Assembly (NCBI RefSeq): GCF_014655955.1
Contig: NZ_BNBO01000026.1
Location: forward strand, 1-64,000
Direction of reading: 5' to 3'
Origin: Kitasatospora indigofera
GTDB taxonomy: Bacteria; Actinomycetota; Actinomycetes; Streptomycetales; Streptomycetaceae
Length of the DNA stretch: 64,000 nucleotides
Shown here: positions 7,440-15,460 of the stretch, piece after piece
Layout: the number at the start of each line of letters is the position of its first letter
How positions within the stretch are numbered: position 1 is the stretch's first letter
Notes under the pieces: generated by a model
Database searches by the model: none
Seen by the model: the letters and a program-made list of their open reading frames with translations, nothing else
Told to the model about the DNA's origin: nothing
Translations under genes and position numbers: made by a program

Positions 7440-9347
7440 TCAGCGCTCCTCGCGGCGCCCCCGGCGCGCCGTCGTGCGGTCCTTGGCCGAGCGGACGGCG
7501 GCGGACAGCGTGGCGATGTCGTACGCACCGTGGTGCCGCCGCCCGTTGATGAAGAAGGTGGGCGTCCCCGAGACGCCGCTCAGGTCGGCCGACTCGACGT
7601 CCCGGGCGACCCGCTCGGCGCCGCGGCCGGCCCGCAGCGCGTCGCGGAAGCGCTCCACGTCCAGGCCCAGCTCGTCGGCGTAGCGCAGCAGGTCCCTCGG
7701 CTTCAGGGCGTCCTGCCGTTCGAGCAGGAGGTCCCGGACGGCCCAGAAGGCGCCCTGTTCGGCGGCCGCCTCGGCCGCCACCGCGGCCAGCTGGGCGTGC
7801 GGGTGGACGTCGGTGAGCGGCAGGTGGCGCCAGACGTAGCGGACGTCGCCGAAGTCGGCCAGCAGGTCGCGGACCACCGGCTCCGCCTGGCCGCAGTACG
7901 GGCACTCGAAGTCCCCGTACTCGACCACGGTGACCGGGGCGTCGAAGGGGCCGCGCACGTGGTCCTGGGCCGGGTCGACCGGGGTGGCCAGGTCGACGAT
8001 GCCCTCGGCGGTGCCCAGCAGGGCACGGGCCCGCAGCGGCTGCGGGAGCCGGCCGAGCACCCAGGAGATCAGCCAGGTCGCGGTGAAGGCGCAGAGCACG
8101 GCGGCCAGCACCCCGGCCTTGGCCTCGTCCAGCTGCTCGCCCTCGAAGGCCAGGGTGGCGATCAGCAGCGAGACGGTGAAGCCGACGCCGGCGATGGTGC
8201 CGCCGGCCGCGACCGAGCCCCAGCCGATCGGCGGGCGGGTGCGGCCGCCGCTCATCCGGGTGGTCAGCCAGGAGACCCCGACGATGCCGAGCGGCTTGCC
8301 GAGCAGGTAGCCCAGCAGGATGCCCAGGGTGACGGGCGAGGTGGCGGCCCGCCCCAGCAGGTCGCTGTCCAGGGTGATGCCGGCGTTGGCGAGGGCGAAC
8401 AGCGGGACGATCACGTAGCTGCTCCACGGGTGGATGGCCCGCTGCAACCGCTCGTTCGGCGAGATCGCCGAGGCGATCCCCCGGCGGGCGGAGCGCTCCA
8501 GCTCGGGGGTCGGCTGCTCGCGGAAGGACCGGAAGAGGCCGCTGGCGCGCTCCAGGTCGTCCCGGGTGGCCGGGTACGCCAGGGTCAGCAGGCCCAGCAG
8601 CAGTCCGATCACGACCGGGTCCACCCCGGACTTCAGCAGTGCCACCCAGGCCACCACGCCGAGCACCGCGTAGGCGGCGCCGCTGCGCAGGCCCTGGGCC
8701 CGCAGCAGCAGGACGAGCACCAGCACCCCGCCCGCGACCAGCAGGGCCGGCAGGACGATCCGGTCGCTGTAGAAGACCGCGATGACGCCCAGCGCCACGA
8801 AGTCGTCCACCACGGCCACGGTGAGGATGAAGGTCCGCAGGCGCCCGGGGAGCCGGTTGCCCAGCAGGGCGAGCATGCCGAGCGCGAAGGCCGTGTCGGT
8901 GGACATCGCCGCACCCCAGCCGTGGGTGGACGGGTGCCCGGCGTTGACCGCCAGGTAGATCGCCACCGGGGCGACCATGCCGCTGAGGCCGGCGAGCAGC
9001 GGCAGGGTGAGGTGCCGGCGCTCGCGGAGTTCGCCCATGTCGAACTCGCGGCGTGCCTCCAGCCCGACCACGAAGAAGAACAGCGTCATCAGGCCGCTGT
9101 TGACCCACTCCCGCAGGTCCAGCGCGACGCCGCGGCCGCCGAGGTCGACCGCCAGGTGGGTCTCCCAGAACGCCCGGTAGGACCCGGGGGCGGCGTTCGC
9201 CCAGATCAGCGCGGCGATCGTGGCCACCAGCAGGACGGCCGCGCTGCCGGCCTCGGTCCGCATGAACTCCCATCGGGCCGTACGCGCTTCGCCCTCGCTC
9301 TCGCCGATGCTCTGGCCGGAGAGGGAGTGGTCGTCCGTGGGTGCCAT
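7440..9347 (-). CDS. nhaA: NhaA Na+/H+ antiporter fused to a DsbA/thioredoxin-like domain
   Basis: A 635-residue fusion. Residues about 20-415 are an NhaA antiporter: FFFVVGLEARREFDMGEL, GWGAAMSTDTAFALGML (ion-binding aspartates in TDTAFALG) and LTVAVVDDFVALGVIAVFY (the paired Asp of the transport site). Residues about 440-625 form a DsbA-like thioredoxin fold with the redox motif ECPYCGQ and a cis-Pro loop VSGTPTFFINGR. NhaA-DsbA fusions occur in other actinobacteria, so this is not a frameshift artefact. The ATG at 9347 has GGAG about 11 bases upstream. The antiporter should exchange Na+ for H+ at alkaline pH; the role of the redox domain is unclear. Confidence 0.92.
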   Translation of the reverse strand: MAPTDDHSLSGQSIGESEGEARTARWEFMRTEAGSAAVLLVATIAALIWANAAPGSYRAFWETHLAVDLGGRGVALDLREWVNSGLMTLFFFVVGLEARREFDMGELRERRHLTLPLLAGLSGMVAPVAIYLAVNAGHPSTHGWGAAMSTDTAFALGMLALLGNRLPGRLRTFILTVAVVDDFVALGVIAVFYSDRIVLPALLVAGGVLVLVLLLRAQGLRSGAAYAVLGVVAWVALLKSGVDPVVIGLLLGLLTLAYPATRDDLERASGLFRSFREQPTPELERSARRGIASAISPNERLQRAIHPWSSYVIVPLFALANAGITLDSDLLGRAATSPVTLGILLGYLLGKPLGIVGVSWLTTRMSGGRTRPPIGWGSVAAGGTIAGVGFTVSLLIATLAFEGEQLDEAKAGVLAAVLCAFTATWLISWVLGRLPQPLRARALLGTAEGIVDLATPVDPAQDHVRGPFDAPVTVVEYGDFECPYCGQAEPVVRDLLADFGDVRYVWRHLPLTDVHPHAQLAAVAAEAAAEQGAFWAVRDLLLERQDALKPRDLLRYADELGLDVERFRDALRAGRGAERVARDVESADLSGVSGTPTFFINGRRHHGAYDIATLSAAVRSAKDRTTARRGRREER

Positions 9348-9679
9348 GCCGTGTGTTTCTCCATGCGTCGGTGCGGGCCGCCGGGTCCGGGCCCGTACCC
9401 CGTCCGGCGAGCGTGAGCCGGGCCACCCTACCCAGAGCGGCAGGTGAACCGCCCGACCGCCCGCCGCCGCGCGCGCCGGGGGGGGCGGGGCACGCGGCAC
9501 CGGGGCGGGCTACCGCGGACCGTGCGGCCCGCCCGCGCCCGTACCCCGGCCGGTGCGCGCGGCGGCCCGCGTCCGGGTGCGGGTGGGCGTCCTGGTGCGG
9601 GTGGGCATCCGGGTGCGGGCGCGGGTGCGGGTCCGGGTGCCCGACGGAACAGCAGGCGTCCACCGCCGGGCGGCGGCCC
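9348..9679. other. Intergenic region with degenerate GGGTGC hexamer array
   Basis: There is no gene in this 332-bp gap between two minus-strand genes. Positions about 9573-9650 hold a degenerate array of GGGTGC-type hexamers on the plus strand. The region upstream of nhaA should contain its promoter but I see no clear consensus. Confidence 0.5.
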
Positions 9680-10954
9680 TCAGGACGCGCCCGCCCCCAC
9701 CCGGCGGACGCCGGCCCCCGCCGCCGACCGGGCCGGGGCGGGCCCGGCCGAGGCGGGGCTGACCCCGTGGGCCCGCCAGATCCGGCTGATCGTCGAGGCG
9801 GAGAGGCCCGCCTGGGCCGCCATCAGGTGTTTGGTCCAGCGCGGGGCGTCCGGCGGGGTGTCGTGCAGGGTCCTGGCCAGGACGTCGGCGACCTGCGCGT
9901 CCGTCACACTGCGCGGGCGGCCCCGGCCGCGCCTGGGCAGCAGTCCCTCCACCCGCTTCTCCAGGAAGCGCCCGTGCCACTCCTCCACCGCCGCCTTCGA
10001 GGACCGCACCCGGCGCGCTATCGCGCCGGCGGCCACCGGTGCGCCGCCGGCCGCCGCGTCGTCGCAGGCCAGCACGATCCTGGCGCGCTGGGCCAGCGAC
10101 TCGCTCCGGGCCCCGGGCTGCAGCCAGGCCAGCAGCGCCGCCCGCTCCTGGCCGGTGAGGCGCAGCGGTGCGAGCGCGTCGGCGGCGCGGACCGGCGCCG
10201 CCGGCCGGGGGCGGACCTGCTGCGGGTCCAGCGGCGAGGTGCAGTACTCCAGCTCGGCGTGCGCGGCCACCACCCGGAAGTCCGTGATCGCCAGCGGGCG
10301 CCCGATGTGGTCGTGGACCACCCGGCGGACGGCGAGGTGCGGCACGTCGCCGTCGCTCGGCAGGACGTTGATCCGGTCGTAGCGGGTCGGCCGGAGTCCG
10401 GCGCCGAGCATCCAGCCGTAGAGGCCGGTCAGGTCGCTCTCCTGGCCGGTGCCGGCGGCGCGTTCGAGCTCCGGCAGTTCGGCGATCAGCTCGGGCGCGA
10501 AGTGGGAGCGGGAGTCCTGGAGCAACTGGCCGGCCGCGTCGTGCACGCGCTGCTGGTGCGCGAGCACCGGTTCGTCCGGCGGGATGCCGAGCACGGCGGC
10601 GACGTCGCCCGCCGGGGTGGCGAAGTGGGTGCGGAAGACCGTCACCACGTCCTCGTGCGGGACGACCATCGAGCCCGGGAAGGTCATCCCCGGGGGGTTC
10701 GGCGAGTCGTCCGCGCCGGCCCTGGCGTAGGTCCCGGTGGGATGGCTCTCCACCAGTCCCTGGTCGCGCAGTTCGCGCAGCGCGGCACGGACGGTCTGGC
10801 GGTTGACGCTCCAGGTGGCCGCGAGGGTCCGCTCGGCCGGCAACCGGGTGCCGGCCGGGATCCGGCCGCTGTGGATGTCGGCCCGTAGCTGCTGGGCGAT
10901 GACCTGGTAACGGTTCTTGCCGGACGTGCCGTCGAGTTCGGATGTTTCGAGCAT
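9680..10954 (-). CDS. GntR/HutC-type regulator fused to a transposase-type helix-turn-helix region
   Basis: A 424-residue chimera. Residues about 8-75 are a GntR winged helix (RYQVIAQQLRADIHSGRI, LPAERTLAATWSVNRQTVRAALREL). Residues about 85-245 look like the UTRA effector domain of HutC-type regulators. Residues about 265-410 resemble the N-terminal DNA-binding half of IS630/Tc1 transposases (LTGQERAALLAW, SLAQRARIVLA, AVEEWHGRFLEKRVEGLLPRRGRGRP, ISRIWRAHG), with no DDE catalytic domain after it. The start at 10954 follows GGGGAGG at nine bases. A palindrome of the type bound by GntR/HutC proteins lies 70 bp upstream (11025-11040), so autoregulation is likely. Effector and targets are unknown. 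Confidence 0.82.
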   Translation of the reverse strand: MLETSELDGTSGKNRYQVIAQQLRADIHSGRIPAGTRLPAERTLAATWSVNRQTVRAALRELRDQGLVESHPTGTYARAGADDSPNPPGMTFPGSMVVPHEDVVTVFRTHFATPAGDVAAVLGIPPDEPVLAHQQRVHDAAGQLLQDSRSHFAPELIAELPELERAAGTGQESDLTGLYGWMLGAGLRPTRYDRINVLPSDGDVPHLAVRRVVHDHIGRPLAITDFRVVAAHAELEYCTSPLDPQQVRPRPAAPVRAADALAPLRLTGQERAALLAWLQPGARSESLAQRARIVLACDDAAAGGAPVAAGAIARRVRSSKAAVEEWHGRFLEKRVEGLLPRRGRGRPRSVTDAQVADVLARTLHDTPPDAPRWTKHLMAAQAGLSASTISRIWRAHGVSPASAGPAPARSAAGAGVRRVGAGAS

Positions 10955-11290
10955 GGCAGAGCGCCTCCCCACCGGTGGCTTCTACGCAGTGCGAGCACTT
11001 CGCTGCGCTCCGTCAGCATAGAGCATTGGTCTGGACCAATTGCATGTTCCGTCAAAGCGTCATATGCCGCTGCCGCGCCGGGAGTGGGCCTCCCGGCCCG
11101 GGGCCACTGTAGCGTTTTGCATCGTGAAACGACCCCGGTCGGAGCGTCCGGGACAGGACGAACACGGACGGCCCGCCACCGGCCACCCGGCACCCACCCA
11201 ACCCCCACCCGGCCGCCACCCGGCCCTCACTTCCGACCCCGCCCCAGGGCCCCGCCCGGCCACCGCGCAACCTTCGGTACGGCCCTCGCC
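10955..11290. other. Intergenic region upstream of the GntR-fusion gene
   Basis: A 336-bp gap with no gene. It holds the GGTC-GACC palindrome at 11025-11040, a CGTTT/AAACG inverted repeat near 11112-11130, and a CCACCC-rich stretch from about 11170 to 11265. Confidence 0.5.
11025..11040. promoter_or_regulatory. dre-like palindrome (GntR/HutC operator)
   Basis: ATTGGTCTGGACCAAT has perfect 7-bp arms around TG. It is one base from the core TGGTCTAGACCA of DasR-responsive elements and lies about 70 bp upstream of the GntR-fusion gene. Confidence 0.65.
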
Positions 11291-12499
11291 TCAGCCCTCG
11301 CCGCGGGCGAACCGCCGGAGCCGGCCCAGCCGGGTGAAGCGCTCGCGGTTCGCGACCGAGGCCCGGTCGAGCTCCTCCATCAGGCGCCGGCCGCGGTGCT
11401 CCAGGTCCAGTTCGTCCAGGATGCGATCGATCTCGGCCAGCAGCGAGCCGTGCAACTGCCAGGCCTCCGGGTGCTCCTGGACCCGCCGCAGCAGCATCTG
11501 CGCGACCCGCTCGCGACTGGCCCAGGCCGCCGACAGTTCGGCCGCCAGCCGCTCCTCGGCCTCCTCGGCGTTGCTGCTCACCTGGGTCGACACCAGCACC
11601 GCGAAGCTCACCAGCGCCCCGCCGATGTGGGTGAGCAACTCCTCCAGGGCCAGCGCCACATCCGGCGGGAACAACCGCTCGTCCTCCCCCCGGCGCTTCG
11701 CCAGGTCGGTCAGCGAGCGGGCCAGCACCCGCACCACGACCACGCAGATCTCCAGGGTGTCCAGCCCCGTCCGGAGCACCAGCCGGGAGAGCAGGCCCTC
11801 GGAGATCCTCGGGTTGAGCCGCAGGCTGTCCTCCGCCTGCCGCAGGGCCGCGTCCACGTCGGCGATGGCCTGGTCGAGCCGGCGGGCCTCGTGCAGCCGG
11901 GCCGCGGCCCGCTCGACCGGCGTCGGGCCGCCCAACTCCTCGGCGATCCGCAGCAGCAGGTGGCGGGCCCGGCGGGCCAGGTCCTCGATCGACTCGCCGG
12001 CCGTGTCCACCCAGACCGGCGGGGCGAACACCAGGTTGAAGAGCAGTCCCACCCCGGCGCCGATCAGGGTCTCCAGCACCCGGTCCCAGGCCTGGGTGGC
12101 GAGCCGGGTCACGCCCAGCACCAGCATGGCGCTGATCGCCACCTCGTTGACGAACTCGTCGACCCGGACGAACTGCCCGATCGTCAGCGAGGCCAGGATG
12201 ATCAGGCCCAGGCTCCACCAGGACAGGCCCATCACGGAGCTGAACCCGATCGCGATCAGGACCCCGACCACCACCGAGTTCACCCGCCGGATGCTGGTGG
12301 TCAGCGTGGAGTAGAGGGTGACCTGGACGACCAGCAGGGCGGTCAGCGGCGCGGTCAGCGGCGCCGGCTCGCTGCTCAGCTGCAGCGCGACGGCGTAGGA
12401 GAGCGTCGCCGCCACCGTCGCACGGACCGTCAGGACCACCACCGGGTCCTTGAGCCGCCTACGCAGGTACGCCGTCACCGAAACGCTGTCACCGAACAT
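11291..12499 (-). CDS. FUSC / aromatic acid exporter-like membrane protein
   Basis: A 402-residue protein. About five transmembrane helices occupy residues 20-165 (for example VVVGVLIAIGFSSVMGL and LGLIILASLTIG). The remaining 230 residues are helical, charged and coiled-coil-like, as in the FUSC/ArAE family. Relatives such as AaeB and YccS are proposed to export aromatic acids or act on the inner membrane; here the substrate is unknown. The ATG at 12499 has AAGGAG directly upstream with short spacing. An open frame continues upstream but is Arg/Pro/Ala-rich and overlaps the opposite-strand gene, so it is not used. Confidence 0.8.
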   Translation of the reverse strand: MFGDSVSVTAYLRRRLKDPVVVLTVRATVAATLSYAVALQLSSEPAPLTAPLTALLVVQVTLYSTLTTSIRRVNSVVVGVLIAIGFSSVMGLSWWSLGLIILASLTIGQFVRVDEFVNEVAISAMLVLGVTRLATQAWDRVLETLIGAGVGLLFNLVFAPPVWVDTAGESIEDLARRARHLLLRIAEELGGPTPVERAAARLHEARRLDQAIADVDAALRQAEDSLRLNPRISEGLLSRLVLRTGLDTLEICVVVVRVLARSLTDLAKRRGEDERLFPPDVALALEELLTHIGGALVSFAVLVSTQVSSNAEEAEERLAAELSAAWASRERVAQMLLRRVQEHPEAWQLHGSLLAEIDRILDELDLEHRGRRLMEELDRASVANRERFTRLGRLRRFARGEG

Positions 12500-12906
12500 C
12501 CCCTCCTTCTTCCCGCCCGGCCACCGCCGCACCGGCACGGCCGGATTCCTCACCAGGATGCTCACAAAGACACCGGCCGCCCGCCACGTCCGGCCCCGCC
12601 GAGAACGACCTGACAGGCCCGGCGGCCGCCCGCCACCTTCGGCGACGAGTTGGTGCGGCCCGGAGCGCGGTCGGGCCCGGGTCCCTGGGGCTGCCCGCAG
12701 GGGGGACACCGACCACCGGGACACGGTTCCGGCCCTCTTCGGCGGTGGCTGCCGGGGGCGTGCAGGGCCGGGAGCGTGCCGGGGGCCGCGCCCGCGGCCC
12801 GGGCCGCCGAAGTCGCGCGGCCCCCGCCGACCGGCAACGATGGGTGCATGGACAGGCCTGCGGGCCCGGCCGTCCGGCCGCGCCGCGGGACGCGCCCCGG
12901 AGGCGG
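12500..12906. other. Divergent intergenic region, no gene seen
   Basis: This 407-bp gap separates divergent genes and should hold both promoters. Open frames cross it on both strands, but they lack ribosome sites and recognisable domains. I see no clear repeat or operator. Confidence 0.4.
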
Positions 12907-15354
12907 GTGACAGCAACGATGGAGAACGCCGACGGCGCTCGGTCGAGGCAGGCGTCACAGGAGCGGAGCTCACGGGACGAGGCGCCACCACGACCGGCGC
13001 CGGAGCAGCCGTCGCCCGAGCAGCCGGCCCGGCAGCCGGCCCGCGAGCAGTCCTCGCCGCCTCGCTCCGCGAAGCAGCAGACCGCTCAGCAGCAGGCCTC
13101 GCAGAAGCAGCAGGCCTCGCAAGAGCAGCAGACCTCCCAGGAGCAGCAGGCCTCCCAGCAGCGACCGGCCTCACAGAAGCAGGCCGGGCAACAGCCCAAG
13201 CAGCAGAAGCAGCCGTCCGAGAAGAAGGCCGGCGCCCCGCCGGAGGCCGCCCCGACCGGGGCCGGCCGGCTGCGCGGACGGGCCGTGGCGCTGGTGACCC
13301 GGCTCCCGTTCACCTGCGGGGTCTGCGTGGCCGTCCTGCTGGTCGCGCTCGCCAGCGGCACGCTGTGGTCCTCCGCCGAGGACAAGTCCTGGTACCCGCA
13401 GGTGGCGTACGGCACCCCCTCGCTCACCGCGGGCCGCCTGTGGACCTTCGTCACGGGTGCGTTCTTCGCCTCCGACCCCGTGGTCTACCTGCTGGTCGTC
13501 ATCGGGCTGGCCCTGCTGGTCGGTTACACGGAGTGGCGGCTCGGCACCGCCCGCGCGGCGCTGGTCTGCTGCGCCGGGCAGCTGGCCGCCACGCTCGGCT
13601 GCGCCGCCCTGCTGCTGGCGCTGCGCCAGAGCGGCTGGGACTGGGCCGAGGCCCTGTCGCACGACCTGGACACCGGCTTCTCGGCCGGCGCGCTGGCGGC
13701 CGCCGCGGCGGCCACGGCGGCCATGCGGGCACCGTGGCGCAGCAGATTGCGGGCCGCCCTGATCGCGTTCGCGGTGATCTGGCTGCTGTACTCCGGCACG
13801 GTGAGCGACGTCGAGCACTTCCTGGCGGTGGTGCTGGGCCTCGCCGTCGGGCGGCGGCTGGCCGGGGACCGGGCGGCCGGCACCGGCCCGCCGAGCCGGC
13901 GGGAGTGGCGGCTGGGGGCGGTGACCGGCCTGGTGATCGTGGCGGTCACCCAGATCGTGGTCTGGCTGGCGCCCGGCTACGGCCCGCTGGGCGACACCCA
14001 CGGCCTCTCGGACTCGCACCTGGGCCTGGCCGTCAGCCTGGTGGTGATCGCGCTGCTGGTGAACGGGCTGCGCCGGGGCAGCCGGCTGGCCTGGCGCTGG
14101 ACGGTGGGGTTCGCCGTCCTCAACGTGCTGGTCGGCCTGCTGGCCGCCGTGGTGCTGGTGCTCTCGGTGACCACCGACGCGGACGTGGAGGTGACCGGTC
14201 TGCCGGTGCTGCTGCCGCAGGCGGTGGTCTGGACGATGGAGCTGGTGCTGCTGATCGGCGCCCGGGACGCGTTCCGCGCGCCCTCGCGGCGCAAGCGGCG
14301 CAAGGCGGCCGCCAAGGGCGGCCTGGACCGCGCGGGGGCCACCGAGCTGCTGAAGCGGTACGGCGGCAGCAACCTGTCCTGGATGACCACCTGGCGGGAC
14401 AACTCCTACCTGTCGGCCGCGGACGGGCGGGCGTACGTGGCCTACCGCACGCACGCCCGGGTGGCCGTCGCGCTGGGGGACCCGGTCGGGCGCCCGGAGG
14501 ACCGGGACCGGGCGCTGACGGAGTTCGCGGGCATGTGCGACGCGTCCGGGGTGGTGCCGTGCCTGTTCTCGGCCTCCGAGCGCACCGCGCTGGCCGCCGA
14601 GGGGATGGGCTGGCAGCACGTGCAGGTGGCCGAGGACACCGTGATCGAGCTGGAGGGGCTGGAGTTCCGCGGCAAGTCCTGGCAGGACGTCCGGACGGCG
14701 CTGAACCGGGCCAAGAAGGAGGGCATGGAGTACCGGCTCGGCGCGCTGGCCGACGAACCCGCCAAGGTGGTGGCGCAGGTGCGGGCCATCTCCGAGGAGT
14801 GGGTCAGCGACATGGGCCTGCCCGAGATGGGCTTCACCCTCGGCGGGGTGGAGGAGGCGCTGGACCGGGACGTCCGGGTGGGCCTGGCGATCGACCCGGA
14901 CGGGCAGGTGCACGGGGTCACCTCGTGGATGCCGGTGTACGGCGAGGGCGGCACGCCGGTCGGCTGGACGCTGGACGTGATGCGCCGGCGCAAGCAGGGG
15001 GCGTTCCGCCCGGTGGTGGAGTTCCTCATCGCGTCCACCTGCCTGGCCGTGCGGGAGGACGGCGCGACCTTCCTGTCGCTGTCGGGAGCCCCGCTGGCGC
15101 GCGGGGCGAGCACCGCGGACAGCCCGCTGGAGCGGTTCCTGGACCAGCTCGGGGCGGCGCTGGAGCCGTACTACGGGTTCCGTTCGCTGCACTCCTTCAA
15201 GGCCAAGTTCCAGCCCGTCCACGAGCCCATGCACCTGGTCTACCGGGACGAGGCGGACCTGCCCCGGATCGGCGTGGCGCTGACCCGGGCATACATGCCG
15301 CAGGCCGGGCTGCGGGACTTCGGCCGGATGCTGGTGCCCGCCGGGGAGCACTGA
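12907..15354 (+). CDS. Rhomboid-like membrane domain fused to DUF2156 (MprF-like lysyl-phosphatidylglycerol synthase domain)
   Basis: An 815-residue membrane protein in four parts. Residues 1-115 are a disordered Gln/Ser/Pro-rich tail with four tandem 18-bp units. Residues about 130-320 hold about six helices with a rhomboid-like pattern: a GFSAG motif (Ser259) and a later helix DVEHFLAVVLGLAVG (His304), the spacing expected of a rhomboid Ser/His dyad. Residues about 330-450 add more helices. Residues about 470-800 are a DUF2156 domain as in MprF/LPG synthases (SNLSWMTTWRDNSYL, HARVAVALGDPVG, LNRAKKEGMEYRLG). DUF2156 proteins transfer an aminoacyl group from tRNA to phosphatidylglycerol. The start may be GTG at 12907 (GGAGG three bases away) or ATG at 12919. 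Protease activity is untested. Confidence 0.78.
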   Translation: MTATMENADGARSRQASQERSSRDEAPPRPAPEQPSPEQPARQPAREQSSPPRSAKQQTAQQQASQKQQASQEQQTSQEQQASQQRPASQKQAGQQPKQQKQPSEKKAGAPPEAAPTGAGRLRGRAVALVTRLPFTCGVCVAVLLVALASGTLWSSAEDKSWYPQVAYGTPSLTAGRLWTFVTGAFFASDPVVYLLVVIGLALLVGYTEWRLGTARAALVCCAGQLAATLGCAALLLALRQSGWDWAEALSHDLDTGFSAGALAAAAAATAAMRAPWRSRLRAALIAFAVIWLLYSGTVSDVEHFLAVVLGLAVGRRLAGDRAAGTGPPSRREWRLGAVTGLVIVAVTQIVVWLAPGYGPLGDTHGLSDSHLGLAVSLVVIALLVNGLRRGSRLAWRWTVGFAVLNVLVGLLAAVVLVLSVTTDADVEVTGLPVLLPQAVVWTMELVLLIGARDAFRAPSRRKRRKAAAKGGLDRAGATELLKRYGGSNLSWMTTWRDNSYLSAADGRAYVAYRTHARVAVALGDPVGRPEDRDRALTEFAGMCDASGVVPCLFSASERTALAAEGMGWQHVQVAEDTVIELEGLEFRGKSWQDVRTALNRAKKEGMEYRLGALADEPAKVVAQVRAISEEWVSDMGLPEMGFTLGGVEEALDRDVRVGLAIDPDGQVHGVTSWMPVYGEGGTPVGWTLDVMRRRKQGAFRPVVEFLIASTCLAVREDGATFLSLSGAPLARGASTADSPLERFLDQLGAALEPYYGFRSLHSFKAKFQPVHEPMHLVYRDEADLPRIGVALTRAYMPQAGLRDFGRMLVPAGEH
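13090..13161 (+). repeat. Four 18-bp tandem repeats coding QQASQx
   Basis: Units at 13090-13107, 13108-13125, 13126-13143 and 13144-13161 encode QQASQK, QQASQE, QQTSQE and QQASQQ within the disordered N-terminus of the rhomboid-like/DUF2156 protein. Confidence 0.9.
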
Positions 15355-15368
15355 CCGTCCACCGCCCG

Positions 15369-15398
15369 GGCCACCGCCGCACCTGGGCGGCGGTGGCC
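15369..15398. terminator. Bidirectional terminator between convergent genes
   Basis: A perfect 12-bp stem (15369-15380 with 15387-15398) with a 6-nt loop lies 15 bp after the DUF2156 gene and 63 bp from the end of the opposite-strand AAA gene. Confidence 0.7.
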
Positions 15399-15460
15399 GG
15401 GGCGGCGCCGGGTCGACTCGGCGGCGGGTCAGCCGAGCGGGGGCGCGGCCCAGCGGCAGG

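Noticed and set aside
9680..10954. Remnant of an IS630-type insertion sequence
   Set aside because: Only the helix-turn-helix half is similar; there is no DDE domain and I found no flanking inverted repeats or TA duplication.
12745..12906. Longer N-terminus for the rhomboid-like/DUF2156 protein
   Set aside because: The frame is open, but it is Arg/Pro/Gly-rich, has no ribosome site and lies in the divergent promoter region.
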